Shown here one piece after another: positions 42,956 through 51,880 of a DNA stretch of 64,000 nt. The translations under genes and the position numbers were made by a program. Within the stretch, counting starts at the first letter, position 1. Each line of letters starts with the position of its first letter. Under the pieces are notes generated by a model, which saw only the letters and a program-made list of their open reading frames with translations, made no database searches and had not been told where the DNA came from. The stretch lies in NCBI GenBank assembly GCA_963708425.1, contig OY970206.1:2108001-2172000 (forward strand), read 5' to 3'. The DNA is from JACMNW01 sp963708425 (GTDB lineage Bacteria > Pseudomonadota > Alphaproteobacteria > Rhodobacterales > Rhodobacteraceae).

Positions 42956-43469
42956 GCTGCTTCACCGCATCTTTGATCTTAAAGCTTTTACCACCCGCAA
43001 TTTGCCACAGAAGTTGGCCCTGCCAAGCGGCAAACAGCATCGCCGCTTTTTCGCGCGCCTTTGTACCACGACCAAGCTGTGAACCCAACGTCGCTTCAAC
43101 TGTTTGACGCCAGGCTTCAGCCCGCTTTCGCAAGACTGCATCACGAAAGTCCATCGACAGGACGGCAAGGTCAAGCGGCTCTGCCTGATCACCACTCAAT
43201 GATTTCAATAGATTATGCGCGCCCTTGGCTGAGAATTCAGCACTTGCAATCGCTGCTGCAGTCGCCGCATCCAGCGCATCCCATCCCGCTAGATGCGCCG
43301 CACGGATCATACCCGCACGCGAGCCAAATCGTTGCACCAAGGTTGGTCCGGCAAGCCCTGTAGCCTGCGCCACGGATGCAAATGCCACGGCCTTTTCGCC
43401 ACCAGCAAGCAACAATCTGCGGATTGTGAGGAAGATTTCTGCATCGGAAACAGTTCTTGAACGGCCCAT
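42948..43469 (-). CDS. TetR-family transcriptional regulator
   Basis: A 173-residue protein with a TetR-like helix-turn-helix (about residues 8-52: DAEIFLTIRRLLLAGG, then SVAQATGLAGPTLVQRFGSR) and an all-helical ligand domain. It converges with the YeaQ-type gene, whose end it overlaps by eight bases. A near-palindromic site lies directly upstream of its start and suggests autoregulation. No obvious target operon adjoins it, since rnhA lies upstream on the same strand. Confidence 0.85.
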   Translation of the reverse strand: MGRSRTVSDAEIFLTIRRLLLAGGEKAVAFASVAQATGLAGPTLVQRFGSRAGMIRAAHLAGWDALDAATAAAIASAEFSAKGAHNLLKSLSGDQAEPLDLAVLSMDFRDAVLRKRAEAWRQTVEATLGSQLGRGTKAREKAAMLFAAWQGQLLWQIAGGKSFKIKDAVKQLT

Positions 43470-43479
43470 TGCAAATATG

Positions 43480-43497
43480 TAAACGAACGTAAGTTTA
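43480..43497. promoter_or_regulatory. Candidate TetR operator/promoter
   Basis: TAAACGAACGTAAGTTTA is an 18-bp imperfect palindrome starting 11 bases upstream of the tetR ATG and overlapping its likely promoter. The size and symmetry suit an autoregulatory TetR site. Confidence 0.45.
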
Positions 43498-43562
43498 TAT
43501 TCAAGTGTCTTGAAAATCTGATGCCCAATTATGTGCTAGGGTGGCGTCGAAAACTCCACCCC

Positions 43563-44027
43563 TCAGTCCACTTTCACTGTTTTGAACGGTGCCATGCCAG
43601 CTCGCGCCAATTCATCTGCACGCTCATTTTCAACGTGCCCCGCATGGCCCTTGATCCATTTCCAGATCACCGAATGCCTCCCCCGCGCCGCATCGAGCCT
43701 CTGCCACAGATCGACATTCTTTACCGGCGGCCCACCCGCCGTGCGCCAGCCCTTACGCTTCCAGCCATCCATCCATTCGGTGATGCCGTTCTTCACATAG
43801 GCACTATCCGTCACGATGGTGATCTCTGATGGCTTCGACAGCGCTTCTAGCGCCGAAATCGCCGCCATCAGCTCCATCCGGTTGTTGGTGGTCAGCGCCT
43901 CGCCACCCTGAAGGGTGCGCTCTTTCACCACCGCCCCACCCTCACGCGCCAGCATCAAAACACCCCAGCCACCGGGGCCGGGGTTGCCGGAACAGGCTCC
44001 GTCAGTATAGGCAAATAGGTCTGGCAT
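43563..44027 (-). CDS. rnhA: Ribonuclease HI
   Basis: A 154-residue endonuclease for the RNA strand of RNA-DNA hybrids. It begins LFAYTDGACSGNPGPGGWG with the first catalytic Asp, continues with Glu in NNRMELMAAISALEAL, Asp in IVTDSAYVKNGI, and the basic handle WMDGWKRKGWRTAGG, and ends with the KGHAGHVENERADELA motif. ATG at 44027 is preferred over an upstream in-frame start. It lies 56 bases downstream of ispH. Confidence 0.95.
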   Translation of the reverse strand: MPDLFAYTDGACSGNPGPGGWGVLMLAREGGAVVKERTLQGGEALTTNNRMELMAAISALEALSKPSEITIVTDSAYVKNGITEWMDGWKRKGWRTAGGPPVKNVDLWQRLDAARGRHSVIWKWIKGHAGHVENERADELARAGMAPFKTVKVD

Positions 44028-44083
44028 CGTTCTTCTTTGTCCAAATACTAAATCAACGGATGCCAGATGGCCCGACGAAACGC

Positions 44084-45034
44084 TCAAGCAAGTTCCCGCA
44101 GCACACGGGGCACTTTAAATTCCACCGCTTCACGCGCGGTTTCGACCAGTTCGACGGTCACGTCATACCTTGCACGAAAAGCCTCGATCACCTCGTTCAC
44201 CAACACCTCGGGCGCTGACGCCCCTGCGGTGATGCCAACTGCGCCAATCCCGTCCAGCGCCCGCCAATCAATATCCGCCGCACGCTGCACCAGTTGCGCA
44301 TAGGCACATCCCGCCGCGCGGCCGACCTCAACCAGCCGCAGCGAATTTGACGAATTCGGCGCACCGATCACCAGCAACGCGTCAATCTTGCCCGCAATCG
44401 CCTTGACCGATGCCTGCCGGTTCGTTGTTGCATAGCAGATGTCTTCCTTATGCGGCCCGATAATGCTGGGAAACCGCGCTTGCAGGGCGGCAACAATGCC
44501 CGCCGTATCATCTACCGACAAGGTGGTCTGGGTGATGTAGGCAAGCCGCGCCTCGTTGCGCACCACAAGACGCGCCACATCACCATCGGTTTCCACCAAC
44601 AAGACCTCGCCGGGCGGCAGCTGCCCCATGGTGCCGATGGTTTCGGGATGGCCCTGATGGCCGATCATCACCATTTGCAGGCCGTTCTCAAAATGCCGTT
44701 GGGCCTCGATATGCACTTTGCTGACCAAGGGGCAGGTGGCATCGACGAACACCATTTCACGCCTTGCAGCCTCGGCCGGCACCACCTTTGGCACGCCGTG
44801 GGCCGAAAAAATCACCGGCCGTCCTTCGGGCACGTCATCCAGTTTTTCGACGAAAATCGCACCCAGCGCGCGCAACCCGTCGACCACAAATTTATTATGA
44901 ACAATCTCATGGCGCACATATACCGGCGCACCCCACTTCACGATTGCCATCTCGACAATCTTGATCGCCCGATCAACGCCAGCGCAGAACCCGCGTGGCG
45001 CAGCAAGATAAAGTTTAAGCGGTGAACGGGTCAT
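44084..45034 (-). CDS. ispH: 4-hydroxy-3-methylbut-2-enyl diphosphate reductase
   Basis: A 316-residue [4Fe-4S] enzyme, the last step of the MEP isoprenoid pathway. Cluster cysteines are visible in PRGFCAGVDRAI, VDATCPLVSKVH and the IGAPNSSNSLRL region with its upstream Cys in EDICYATTNRQ. Two ATGs stand in tandem; the second (45034) best fits family members, with GAGG upstream. It is followed by rnhA, an order seen in related genomes. It makes IPP and DMAPP for quinones and carotenoids. Confidence 0.95.
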   Translation of the reverse strand: MTRSPLKLYLAAPRGFCAGVDRAIKIVEMAIVKWGAPVYVRHEIVHNKFVVDGLRALGAIFVEKLDDVPEGRPVIFSAHGVPKVVPAEAARREMVFVDATCPLVSKVHIEAQRHFENGLQMVMIGHQGHPETIGTMGQLPPGEVLLVETDGDVARLVVRNEARLAYITQTTLSVDDTAGIVAALQARFPSIIGPHKEDICYATTNRQASVKAIAGKIDALLVIGAPNSSNSLRLVEVGRAAGCAYAQLVQRAADIDWRALDGIGAVGITAGASAPEVLVNEVIEAFRARYDVTVELVETAREAVEFKVPRVLRELA

Positions 45035-45124
45035 CATGGCCTCGACGGACTTTCCCAAGACCTAGTGCCAAGCATTCCTCAGGTCTACCCCCGACGGCAT
45101 CACCTTGGCCGACAAACAGACAAG

Positions 45125-45154
45125 AAAAAACCGGGAAGCGTTTCCGCAACCCGG
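45125..45154 (-). terminator. Intrinsic terminator of the NYN-domain gene
   Basis: On the minus strand CCGGG-tt-GCG, GAAA loop, CGC-tt-CCCGG is followed by TTTTTT. It lies 25 bases after the stop of the NYN gene and separates it from ispH. Confidence 0.8.
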
Positions 45155-45178
45155 CAGGTCAGTCGTGTCGGCAAGGTC

Positions 45179-45751
45179 TTACTTCGCCTCGATCGACATC
45201 TCTTCACGCTCCAGCCTTGGCTCGCGCGGAGGGCGACCAATCACGTCACGCAATTCATCCAATTCGATAAAGTTATCGGCTTGGCGGCGCAGCTCGTCGG
45301 CAATCATCGGTGGTTGGCTGCGGATGGTTGATACCACCGAAACACGCACGCCTTGACGCTGCAGGCTTTCAATCAACGGACGAAAATCCCCGTCACCCGA
45401 GAAGATCACAATATGGTCGACGCGCGGCGCAAGTTCCATGGCATCGACCGCAAGTTCGATATCCATGTTGCCCTTGACCTTACGTCGCCCTTGGCTGTCG
45501 GTGTATTCCTTCGCCGGTTTGGTCACCATGGTGAAGCCGTTGTAATTCAACCAATCCACAAGCGGGCGAATCGGGGAGTACTCGTCATTTTCCAGCAAAG
45601 CAGTATAGTAAAATGCACGCAGAAGCTTGCCTCTGCGCATGAACTCGGAACGTAACAGCTTGTAGTCTATGTCAAATCCCAACGCCTTTGCAGCGGCGTA
45701 CAGGTTTGATCCATCAATGAACAGCGCAAGCCGTTCGTCCTTGTAAAACAT
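45179..45751 (-). CDS. NYN-domain (LabA-like) protein
   Basis: A 190-residue protein with the PIN-like NYN fold: first acidic motif LALFIDGSNLYAAAKALG, then KGNMDIELAVDAMELA and IFSGDGDFRPLIESL, which supply the Asp cluster of a likely ribonuclease site. LabA/DUF88 relatives are thought to act on RNA but remain poorly characterised. It is a single-gene unit with its own terminator, divergent from folK. The shared intergenic region has two inverted repeats. Confidence 0.88.
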   Translation of the reverse strand: MFYKDERLALFIDGSNLYAAAKALGFDIDYKLLRSEFMRRGKLLRAFYYTALLENDEYSPIRPLVDWLNYNGFTMVTKPAKEYTDSQGRRKVKGNMDIELAVDAMELAPRVDHIVIFSGDGDFRPLIESLQRQGVRVSVVSTIRSQPPMIADELRRQADNFIELDELRDVIGRPPREPRLEREEMSIEAK

Positions 45752-45800
45752 ACCCCAGTCCCTTCAAAATACTGCTCTCCAATCGATTTTCCGTGAGCGG

Positions 45801-45816
45801 ACTACATTAATGTAGT
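45801..45816. promoter_or_regulatory. Perfect 16-bp palindrome
   Basis: ACTACATTAATGTAGT reads the same on both strands. It lies 50 bases upstream of the NYN gene and 83 bases upstream of folK, and its length and AT-rich centre are typical of a dimeric repressor or activator site. Confidence 0.6.
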
Positions 45817-45836
45817 TAAATGCGATGGCGAACAAA

Positions 45837-45861
45837 GGGGAATATCGCCCAAATATTCCCC
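45837..45861. promoter_or_regulatory. Inverted repeat with 9-bp arms upstream of folK
   Basis: GGGGAATAT, a 7-base spacer, ATATTCCCC. The arms are perfect and the centre lies about 50 bases before the folK start. It could be an operator or a 5' hairpin, separate from the 16-bp palindrome. Confidence 0.55.
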
Positions 45862-45898
45862 ATGGCAAGCGTTTCTATACGGAAGTGTAACACTTAAG

Positions 45899-46471
45899 AT
45901 GGTTCAATTACAGACTGCCCTTCTTGCGTTTGGCGCTAACCTGCCTTTTGCCGACCTGATGCCCGTACAAACACTGCATTTGGCAATAACCAGTTTCCCT
46001 AACGTCAATTTGCCATTGCCGCAGGTCAGTCGGTTTTTCGCAACACCCTGTTTTCCCGCCGGTGCCGGGCCAGATTACGTCAATGCTGCTGCTATACTTC
46101 AGGTTGCAAAAGATATGTCAGCGGCTGAACTGCTGTCCCGGCTTCATAAGATTGAGGCCAACTTTGGCCGCCAGCGGACGCAGCGCTGGGGGATGCGCAC
46201 GCTTGATATTGATCTTCTGGCACTGGGCGACGCGGTTCTGCCCGATGCGGCAACCCAAACCCGCTGGCGCAATCTTGAGCCACGCCTGCAGGCTACCCAA
46301 ACGCCGACTGATCTGATCCTGCCGCATCCGCGCATGCAAGATCGGGCATTTGTTTTGGTGCCCTTGGCCGATGTGGCCCCAGAATGGCGGCATCCGCTGT
46401 TGCACCTGACAGTCACTGAAATGCTGGCGGCCCTCCCTGCTACCGATGTCGCTGAAATGCACCCACTTTAG
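45899..46471 (+). CDS. folK: 2-amino-4-hydroxy-6-hydroxymethyldihydropteridine pyrophosphokinase
   Basis: A 190-residue folate enzyme that moves pyrophosphate from ATP to the pterin. The family signature is QRWGMRTLDIDLLALG, followed by LILPHPRMQDRAFVLVPLAD. It begins LLAFGANLP, the ATP/pterin-binding start. Upstream DNA has two inverted repeats shared with the divergent NYN gene. It precedes rpoZ by about 90 bases, so it may be in a unit with rpoZ-rel. Confidence 0.93.
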   Translation: MVQLQTALLAFGANLPFADLMPVQTLHLAITSFPNVNLPLPQVSRFFATPCFPAGAGPDYVNAAAILQVAKDMSAAELLSRLHKIEANFGRQRTQRWGMRTLDIDLLALGDAVLPDAATQTRWRNLEPRLQATQTPTDLILPHPRMQDRAFVLVPLADVAPEWRHPLLHLTVTEMLAALPATDVAEMHPL

Positions 46472-46564
46472 CCGTGCTAACCTGCCACGATTCAAGACTT
46501 GTCAAGCCATTAGTCAGCGCTTACATAGGCCGCTCCATATCCATAGCCTGCATTGGAGTATCCC

Positions 46565-46918
46565 ATGGCCCGCGTGACGGTCGAAGATTGCGTTGACAAA
46601 GTCCCGAACCGGTTCGAACTGGTGATGCTCGCCGCACATCGCGCGCGTGAAATTCAAGCAGGTTCCGCGGTGACAGTTGACCGCGACAATGACAAGAACC
46701 CGGTTGTGTCGCTGCGCGAGATTGCCGACGAAACCCAAGGTGCCGAAGATCTGCGCGAGCGGATGATCGAAAGCTATCAAACTCAGATCGAGGTTGATGA
46801 GCCTGAAGAAGATCAGATGGCGCTGCTGATGGGTGGCGAAGTTGACCGTCCGATGACGGATGATATGTCCGAAGAAAAGCTGTTGCGCGCATTGATGGAA
46901 GCGCAAGGCGATAACTAA
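46565..46918 (+). CDS. rpoZ: DNA-directed RNA polymerase omega subunit
   Basis: A 117-residue omega subunit beginning MARVTVEDCVDKVPNRFEL, with the conserved AAHRAREI segment. It helps assemble beta-prime into RNA polymerase and is part of the ppGpp response in many bacteria. The acidic C-terminal tail (IEVDEPEEDQMALLMGGE) is typical of alphaproteobacteria. GGAG lies six bases upstream of the ATG at 46565. It is directly followed by rel. Confidence 0.96.
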   Translation: MARVTVEDCVDKVPNRFELVMLAAHRAREIQAGSAVTVDRDNDKNPVVSLREIADETQGAEDLRERMIESYQTQIEVDEPEEDQMALLMGGEVDRPMTDDMSEEKLLRALMEAQGDN

Positions 46919-46948
46919 GACCGGGATGCCCGGCAGGATGCGACGAGG

Positions 46949-49066
46949 ATGATCGACGTAGAAGACCTGATCGCCCTCGTCCGCAACTACAACCCGCGCA
47001 CCAATGTCGATCTGATCCGCCGGGCTTACGCGTATGGCCTGAAGATGCACGAAGGTCAGCTGCGCCATTCAGGCGAGCCCTACTTTACACATCCCATCGC
47101 CGTTGCCGCCATTCTGACGGAACAGCGGCTGGATGATGCAACCATCATCACCGCGCTGCTGCACGACACCATCGAAGATACCAAATCGACCTATACCGAA
47201 GTCGCCCGCATGTTTGGTGACGAGGTCGCAAAGCTGGTCGATGGCGTGACCAAGCTAACCAACCTGCAACTGTCATCGGCCCAAAGTCAGCAAGCGGAAA
47301 ACTTTCGCAAGCTGTTCATGGCGATGTCCGAAGATTTGCGGGTGATCTTGGTCAAGCTGGCCGACCGTCTGCACAACATGCGCACCATAAAATCCATGCG
47401 CCCCGAAAAGCAGGCACAAAAAGCCCGCGAGACGATGGAAATCTTTGCCCCGCTTGCCGGTCGCATGGGTATGCAGTGGATGCGCGAAGAGCTGGAAGAC
47501 CTGGCCTTCAAGGTGCTGAACCCCGAGGCGCGCAATTCCATCATCCGCCGCTTCATCACGTTGCAACGTGAAACGGGCGATGTGGTTCACAAGATTACTG
47601 CCGATATCCGCGCCGAGTTGGAAAAAGCCAAGATCGACGCCGATGTGTTCGGTCGCGCGAAAAAGCCCTATTCCGTCTGGCGCAAGATGCAGGAAAAGGA
47701 TCTCGCATTTTCGCGGCTGTCCGACATCTACGGCTTTCGCATCATCGCGGCGTCCGAGGCGGATTGTTACCGCATCCTTGGCGTCATCCACCAACGCTGG
47801 CGCGCCGTGCCGGGCCGGTTTAAAGACTATATCAGCCAGCCAAAGAACAACGGCTATCGGTCTATTCATACCACCGTCTCAGGTCGTGATGGCAAACGGG
47901 TCGAGGTGCAGATCAGAACACGCCAGATGCACGAAGTGGCCGAGGCGGGCGTCGCCGCTCATTGGTCATACCGCGAAGGTGTGCGCGCAAAGAACCCGTT
48001 CGCGGTAGATCCGGCAAAATGGATTGCCACCCTGACGGAACGCTTTGAAGAAGGCGATCACGACGAATTTCTAGAGCACGTGAAGCTGGAAATGTATTCC
48101 GATCAGGTGTTTTGCTTCACCCCAAAGGGCGATGTCATTCAGCTGCCGCGTGGTGCCACGCCGCTTGACTACGCCTATTCGATCCACACCCGCATCGGCA
48201 ATTCCTGCGTCTCGGCCAAGGTTGACGGCATCCGCGTGCCACTATGGACACGGCTAAAAAACGGCCAGTCGGTTGAAATTATCACCGCTGAGGGCCAGTT
48301 GCCGCAAGCCAGCTGGATCGACATCGTCACCACTGGCCGCGCCAAAGCCGCCATTCGGAAATCCCTGCGCGAAGAAGACCGTGGTCGTTTTGTCAAGCTG
48401 GGCCAGGAGCTTGCCCGCGCCGCGTTTGATCATGTCGGAAAGAAAGCCACCGACAAGGCCCTGCGCACAGCCGCCAAAATGCTTGGCCTGTCGGACGAAC
48501 TGGATTTGTTGGCCCGCCTTGGCAGCGCCGAATTGACCGCGCGCCGGGTTGTCGAAACGCTGTATCCCGAACTGACACTTGCCAAAACTGACGAGGTTGA
48601 TGGCCAGCGCCCGGTTGTGGGTCTGCCAGCCGATCAAAACTTTCGCCGCGCGCCGTGCTGCCAGCCAGTGCCGGGCGAACGCATCGTTGGTATCACCTAT
48701 CGTGGGCAGGGCGTGGTCATCCATGCCATCGACTGTCCCGCGCTGGAAGAATTTGAAGAACAGCCCGCGCGCTGGATAGATTTGCACTGGCATTCGGGCC
48801 GTCACGCTCCTGTGCATACCGTTTGTTTAGAGATTACCATATCTAACGATGCCGGTGTACTTGGGCGCATCTGCACCTTGATTGGCGAACAGAAGGCCAA
48901 TATCTCAGACTTGCGGTTCACTGACCGAAAGCCGGATTTCTACCGCCTTCTGGTTGATGTGGATTTGCGTGATGTCGAACACCTGCACATGGTGATGACG
49001 GCGCTGGAGGCTGAAACCGATGTGGCGCAAATTTCGCGCCATCGTGACCTGAGTAAAAGGCCCTGA
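46949..49066 (+). CDS. rel: Bifunctional (p)ppGpp synthetase/hydrolase (Rel/SpoT family)
   Basis: A 705-residue stringent-response enzyme. The hydrolase domain has HDTIED (residues 72-77); the synthetase domain has AKKPYSVWRKM, YGFRIIA and GYRSIHTTV; a TGS domain (about 385-450) and C-terminal ACT domain (about 630-705) follow. Alphaproteobacteria usually have one such bifunctional protein. With rpoZ upstream it forms the standard rpoZ-rel order. It may start a run that continues into DUF2062, pdxJ, acpS and lepB. Confidence 0.96.
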   Translation: MIDVEDLIALVRNYNPRTNVDLIRRAYAYGLKMHEGQLRHSGEPYFTHPIAVAAILTEQRLDDATIITALLHDTIEDTKSTYTEVARMFGDEVAKLVDGVTKLTNLQLSSAQSQQAENFRKLFMAMSEDLRVILVKLADRLHNMRTIKSMRPEKQAQKARETMEIFAPLAGRMGMQWMREELEDLAFKVLNPEARNSIIRRFITLQRETGDVVHKITADIRAELEKAKIDADVFGRAKKPYSVWRKMQEKDLAFSRLSDIYGFRIIAASEADCYRILGVIHQRWRAVPGRFKDYISQPKNNGYRSIHTTVSGRDGKRVEVQIRTRQMHEVAEAGVAAHWSYREGVRAKNPFAVDPAKWIATLTERFEEGDHDEFLEHVKLEMYSDQVFCFTPKGDVIQLPRGATPLDYAYSIHTRIGNSCVSAKVDGIRVPLWTRLKNGQSVEIITAEGQLPQASWIDIVTTGRAKAAIRKSLREEDRGRFVKLGQELARAAFDHVGKKATDKALRTAAKMLGLSDELDLLARLGSAELTARRVVETLYPELTLAKTDEVDGQRPVVGLPADQNFRRAPCCQPVPGERIVGITYRGQGVVIHAIDCPALEEFEEQPARWIDLHWHSGRHAPVHTVCLEITISNDAGVLGRICTLIGEQKANISDLRFTDRKPDFYRLLVDVDLRDVEHLHMVMTALEAETDVAQISRHRDLSKRP

Positions 49067-49093
49067 CCGGCCAAGAATGGGAGTGGCCGCAAG

Positions 49094-49789
49094 GTGGTGT
49101 TTAAGCGGCGCAATAAACGAACTGTCCTCGCTTGGGCGCGTCAACTGGTCTATCCGGCTGGCGGCTTTGCCCGCGCGGGGCGCTATATGTTGCACCGTAT
49201 GCGCCGGTTGCCCGACGAGCCGCACCGCATCGCTCGCGGCGTTTTTGCCGGCACTTTCGTCAACTTCCCGCCTATCTTTGGCATTCAGTTTCTGTCGGCA
49301 GGCCTTCTGGCCTGGGCTATGCGCGGCAATATTCTTGCGGCATTGCTATGCACGTTTTTATCCAACCCGATCACTACGCCAATTATCGCGGTCACTTCTC
49401 TGGAACTCGGTCACTGGATGCTGGGCATTGACGCGCCACTGGATATCCGATCCATCTTCGGCGCGTTCGCAGACGCCGGCGGCGAAATCTGGAGCAACAT
49501 CAAGGCCATTTTCACCGAGGAACGGACCCATTGGCATAGCCTTTATGGCTTCTTCCGCCGGATATACCTGCCCTATTTCGTGGGTTCGATCATACCGGGC
49601 ATCATCACTTCGACCATTCTCTATTGGATCACCATCCCCGGGGTGAGAGCCTACCAAAAACTGCGCGCCAACAAATCGAAGGAACGCAGTGAAAAGCGCG
49701 GCCGCCTTCGGGCAGCGCTGGCAGAGGCGTCAGCGCTGCTGAAGGCGCGCAAGGAAAACGGGGATGACGACGGCGCGTCTGCACCCTAA
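49094..49789 (+). CDS. DUF2062 domain membrane protein
   Basis: A 231-residue protein with a basic N-terminus, the DUF2062 core containing hydrophobic segments (GVFAGTFVNFPPIFGIQFL; ALLCTFLSNPITTPIIAVTS), another helix near VGSIIPGIITSTILYWI, and a long basic coiled-coil tail. GTG starts the gene. The domain has no proven function, although it is widely found near lipid A or glycosyl transfer genes elsewhere. Here it lies between rel and pdxJ. Confidence 0.88.
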   Translation: MVFKRRNKRTVLAWARQLVYPAGGFARAGRYMLHRMRRLPDEPHRIARGVFAGTFVNFPPIFGIQFLSAGLLAWAMRGNILAALLCTFLSNPITTPIIAVTSLELGHWMLGIDAPLDIRSIFGAFADAGGEIWSNIKAIFTEERTHWHSLYGFFRRIYLPYFVGSIIPGIITSTILYWITIPGVRAYQKLRANKSKERSEKRGRLRAALAEASALLKARKENGDDDGASAP

Positions 49790-49827
49790 GTATGGGGGCA
49801 GGTGCACAGCAAAGGCAGCAACCCGAC

Positions 49828-50586
49828 ATGGCATTTCTTGGTCCCCTTCGGCTTGGCGTGAACATCGATCATGTGGCAACCGTGCGCAACGCGCGCGGCG
49901 GTGCCACTCCGGACCCATTGCGCGCGGCTTTATTGGCGCAAGAGGCGGGCGCGGACGGCATCACCGCCCACCTGCGCGAAGATCGCCGCCATATCCGCGA
50001 TGCGGATATCGAGGCGCTGATGGCTAGCCTATCCGTGCCGCTGAACTTTGAAATGGCCGCGACGGCAGAGATGCAGGCTATTGCGCTGCGTTACAAACCT
50101 CACGCTGTTTGCTTGGTGCCCGAAAAGCGGCAAGAACGCACCACAGAAGGTGGGCTTGACGTGGCCAGCGATGATAACCGTCTGGCCGATTATATTGCGC
50201 CCCTCCGCGATGCGGGGTGCCGCGTGTCGATGTTTGTCGGCCATGATCCACGCCAGATCGAAGCATCGGCCCGCATCGGTGCCGCCGTGGTCGAACTTCA
50301 TGCAGGCCACTACTGTGACTTGCACGCCGAAGGCCACATCGCCGAAGCTGAAATTGAACTGACCGCCCTGCGCCGCGCGTCCACCTATGCCCATTCGCTG
50401 GGGCTGGAGGTGCATGTTGGACACGGCCTTAGCTACGACAACGTATCCCCCGTCGCCGCATTCCCCGAGGTGATGGAACTGAACATCGGCCATTTCCTGA
50501 TTGGCGAGGCGATCTTTCGTGGCCTTAGCCCGGCAATCGAAGAAATGCGCCGCCTGATGACTGCCGCACGCGAGGCCACGCAGTGA
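49828..50586 (+). CDS. pdxJ: Pyridoxine 5'-phosphate synthase
   Basis: A 252-residue TIM-barrel enzyme that joins 1-deoxyxylulose 5-phosphate with 3-amino-2-oxopropyl phosphate in the DXP-dependent vitamin B6 pathway. Signatures are RLGVNIDHVATVRNAR, GADGITAHLREDRRHI, VCLVPEKRQE and HVGHGLSYDNV. The ATG at 49828 fits the family; an in-frame start 36 bases upstream does not. It is followed by acpS, an arrangement common in proteobacteria. Confidence 0.95.
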   Translation: MAFLGPLRLGVNIDHVATVRNARGGATPDPLRAALLAQEAGADGITAHLREDRRHIRDADIEALMASLSVPLNFEMAATAEMQAIALRYKPHAVCLVPEKRQERTTEGGLDVASDDNRLADYIAPLRDAGCRVSMFVGHDPRQIEASARIGAAVVELHAGHYCDLHAEGHIAEAEIELTALRRASTYAHSLGLEVHVGHGLSYDNVSPVAAFPEVMELNIGHFLIGEAIFRGLSPAIEEMRRLMTAAREATQ

Positions 50587-50626
50587 CGCCCAAAAGAACT
50601 CCCGCGCACCTTCCGGATGCAGCTGC

Positions 50627-51037
50627 ATGATCCTCGGCATCGGCACCGACCTGTGCAATATAGAACGGATCGAAGCGACATTAGCCCGCTTCGGCGACCG
50701 TTTTCGCAACCGCGTTTTCACCCCCCGCGAACAAGCCAAGGCCGAAGGTCGCCGCGATGTCGCCGGAACCTATGCAAAACGCTGGGCCGCGAAAGAGGCG
50801 TGCTCCAAAGCACTTGGCACCGGCCTTCGAATGGGCATTTCGTGGAAGGATATGGCCGTTTCCAACCTGCGTTCTGGCCAGCCCGTGATGCACGTTACCG
50901 GATGGGCGGCAGACCGGTTGAAATCCATGACCCCCGCAGGTCACGAGGCGGTAATCCACGTCACCCTCACCGATGATCACCCCTGGGCGCAGGCCTTTGT
51001 GGTCATCGAGGCGCGGCCTTTGGCAACGCCAACTTGA
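50627..51037 (+). CDS. acpS: Holo-[acyl-carrier-protein] synthase
   Basis: A 136-residue enzyme that transfers the 4'-phosphopantetheine arm from CoA to ACP. It starts MILGIGTDLCNIERIE with the first metal-binding Asp, contains the KRWAAKEACSKALGTG motif with Glu, and ends in an FVVIEA-type strand. ATG at 50627 follows the pdxJ stop by 40 bases. It provides active ACP for fatty acid synthesis. Confidence 0.95.
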   Translation: MILGIGTDLCNIERIEATLARFGDRFRNRVFTPREQAKAEGRRDVAGTYAKRWAAKEACSKALGTGLRMGISWKDMAVSNLRSGQPVMHVTGWAADRLKSMTPAGHEAVIHVTLTDDHPWAQAFVVIEARPLATPT

Positions 51038-51076
51038 CACCCAAGCCCCCTGCGCGCATGTAGCGCGCCGAACTCT

Positions 51077-51880
51077 ATGAAAGCAGACCCGATGGCAAGC
51101 AGAACCAAAACCGATGGCGGCATCGTCGAAACCATCAAAACCGTGGTCTATGCACTGCTCATCGCGGGTGCCTTTCGCACCCTTTTCTTTCAACCGTTCT
51201 GGATTCCCTCCGAATCGATGAAAGACACCCTGCTGATCGGCGATTTCCTGTTCGTCAACAAAATGGCCTACGGCTATTCGCGCTATTCCTGCCCGTTCGC
51301 GATGTGCCCATTTTCGGGCCGCATACTGGCGTCGACTCCCGAACGCGGCGATGTGGCTGTGTTTCGCCACCCCGTAAATGGCACAGATTTCGTCAAGCGG
51401 CTGATCGGTCTGCCGGGTGATACCGTTCAGATGAAGCAAGGTGTCCTGTTCCTGAACGGTGCCGAAGCAAAGCAAGTTCCCGACGGTGTCTTTGAAGAGG
51501 TGTTCGAACGCCAAGGCCCCATGGGCAACACGCCACGTTGTGAAAACGGCCCGGTTGGCGAAGGCGGCACCTGCCAGCGGACCCGGTCCATCGAAACCCT
51601 GCCGGATGGTGTCAGCCATCATGTGCTGAACATTGATACCAACGGCTTTGGCGACAACACAGATGTGTTCACCGTCCCCGACGGCCACTACTTCTTTATG
51701 GGCGACAACCGCGACAACAGCCTTGATAGCCGCTTTGGTCAAGCCGCCGGTGGCGTCGGCTTCGTGCCCGCCGAAAACCTGATCGGCCGCGCCGATCGCA
51801 TCATGTTCTCCTCTGCTGGGCGGTCGATGCTGGCGTTCTGGACGTGGCGATCTGATCGCTACTTCAAGGCGGTGGAGTGA
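51077..51880 (+). CDS. lepB: Signal peptidase I
   Basis: A 267-residue inner membrane protease that cleaves signal peptides of exported proteins. After one transmembrane helix (VVYALLIAGAFRTLFF) come box B with the catalytic serine (IPSESMKDTLLIGDF), box C RGDVAVFRHP, the catalytic lysine in VKRLIGLPGD, and box E GDNRDNSLDSR. The periplasmic part has a cysteine pair (CPFAMC) in an extra loop. It overlaps rnc by GTGA. Confidence 0.95.
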   Translation: MKADPMASRTKTDGGIVETIKTVVYALLIAGAFRTLFFQPFWIPSESMKDTLLIGDFLFVNKMAYGYSRYSCPFAMCPFSGRILASTPERGDVAVFRHPVNGTDFVKRLIGLPGDTVQMKQGVLFLNGAEAKQVPDGVFEEVFERQGPMGNTPRCENGPVGEGGTCQRTRSIETLPDGVSHHVLNIDTNGFGDNTDVFTVPDGHYFFMGDNRDNSLDSRFGQAAGGVGFVPAENLIGRADRIMFSSAGRSMLAFWTWRSDRYFKAVE

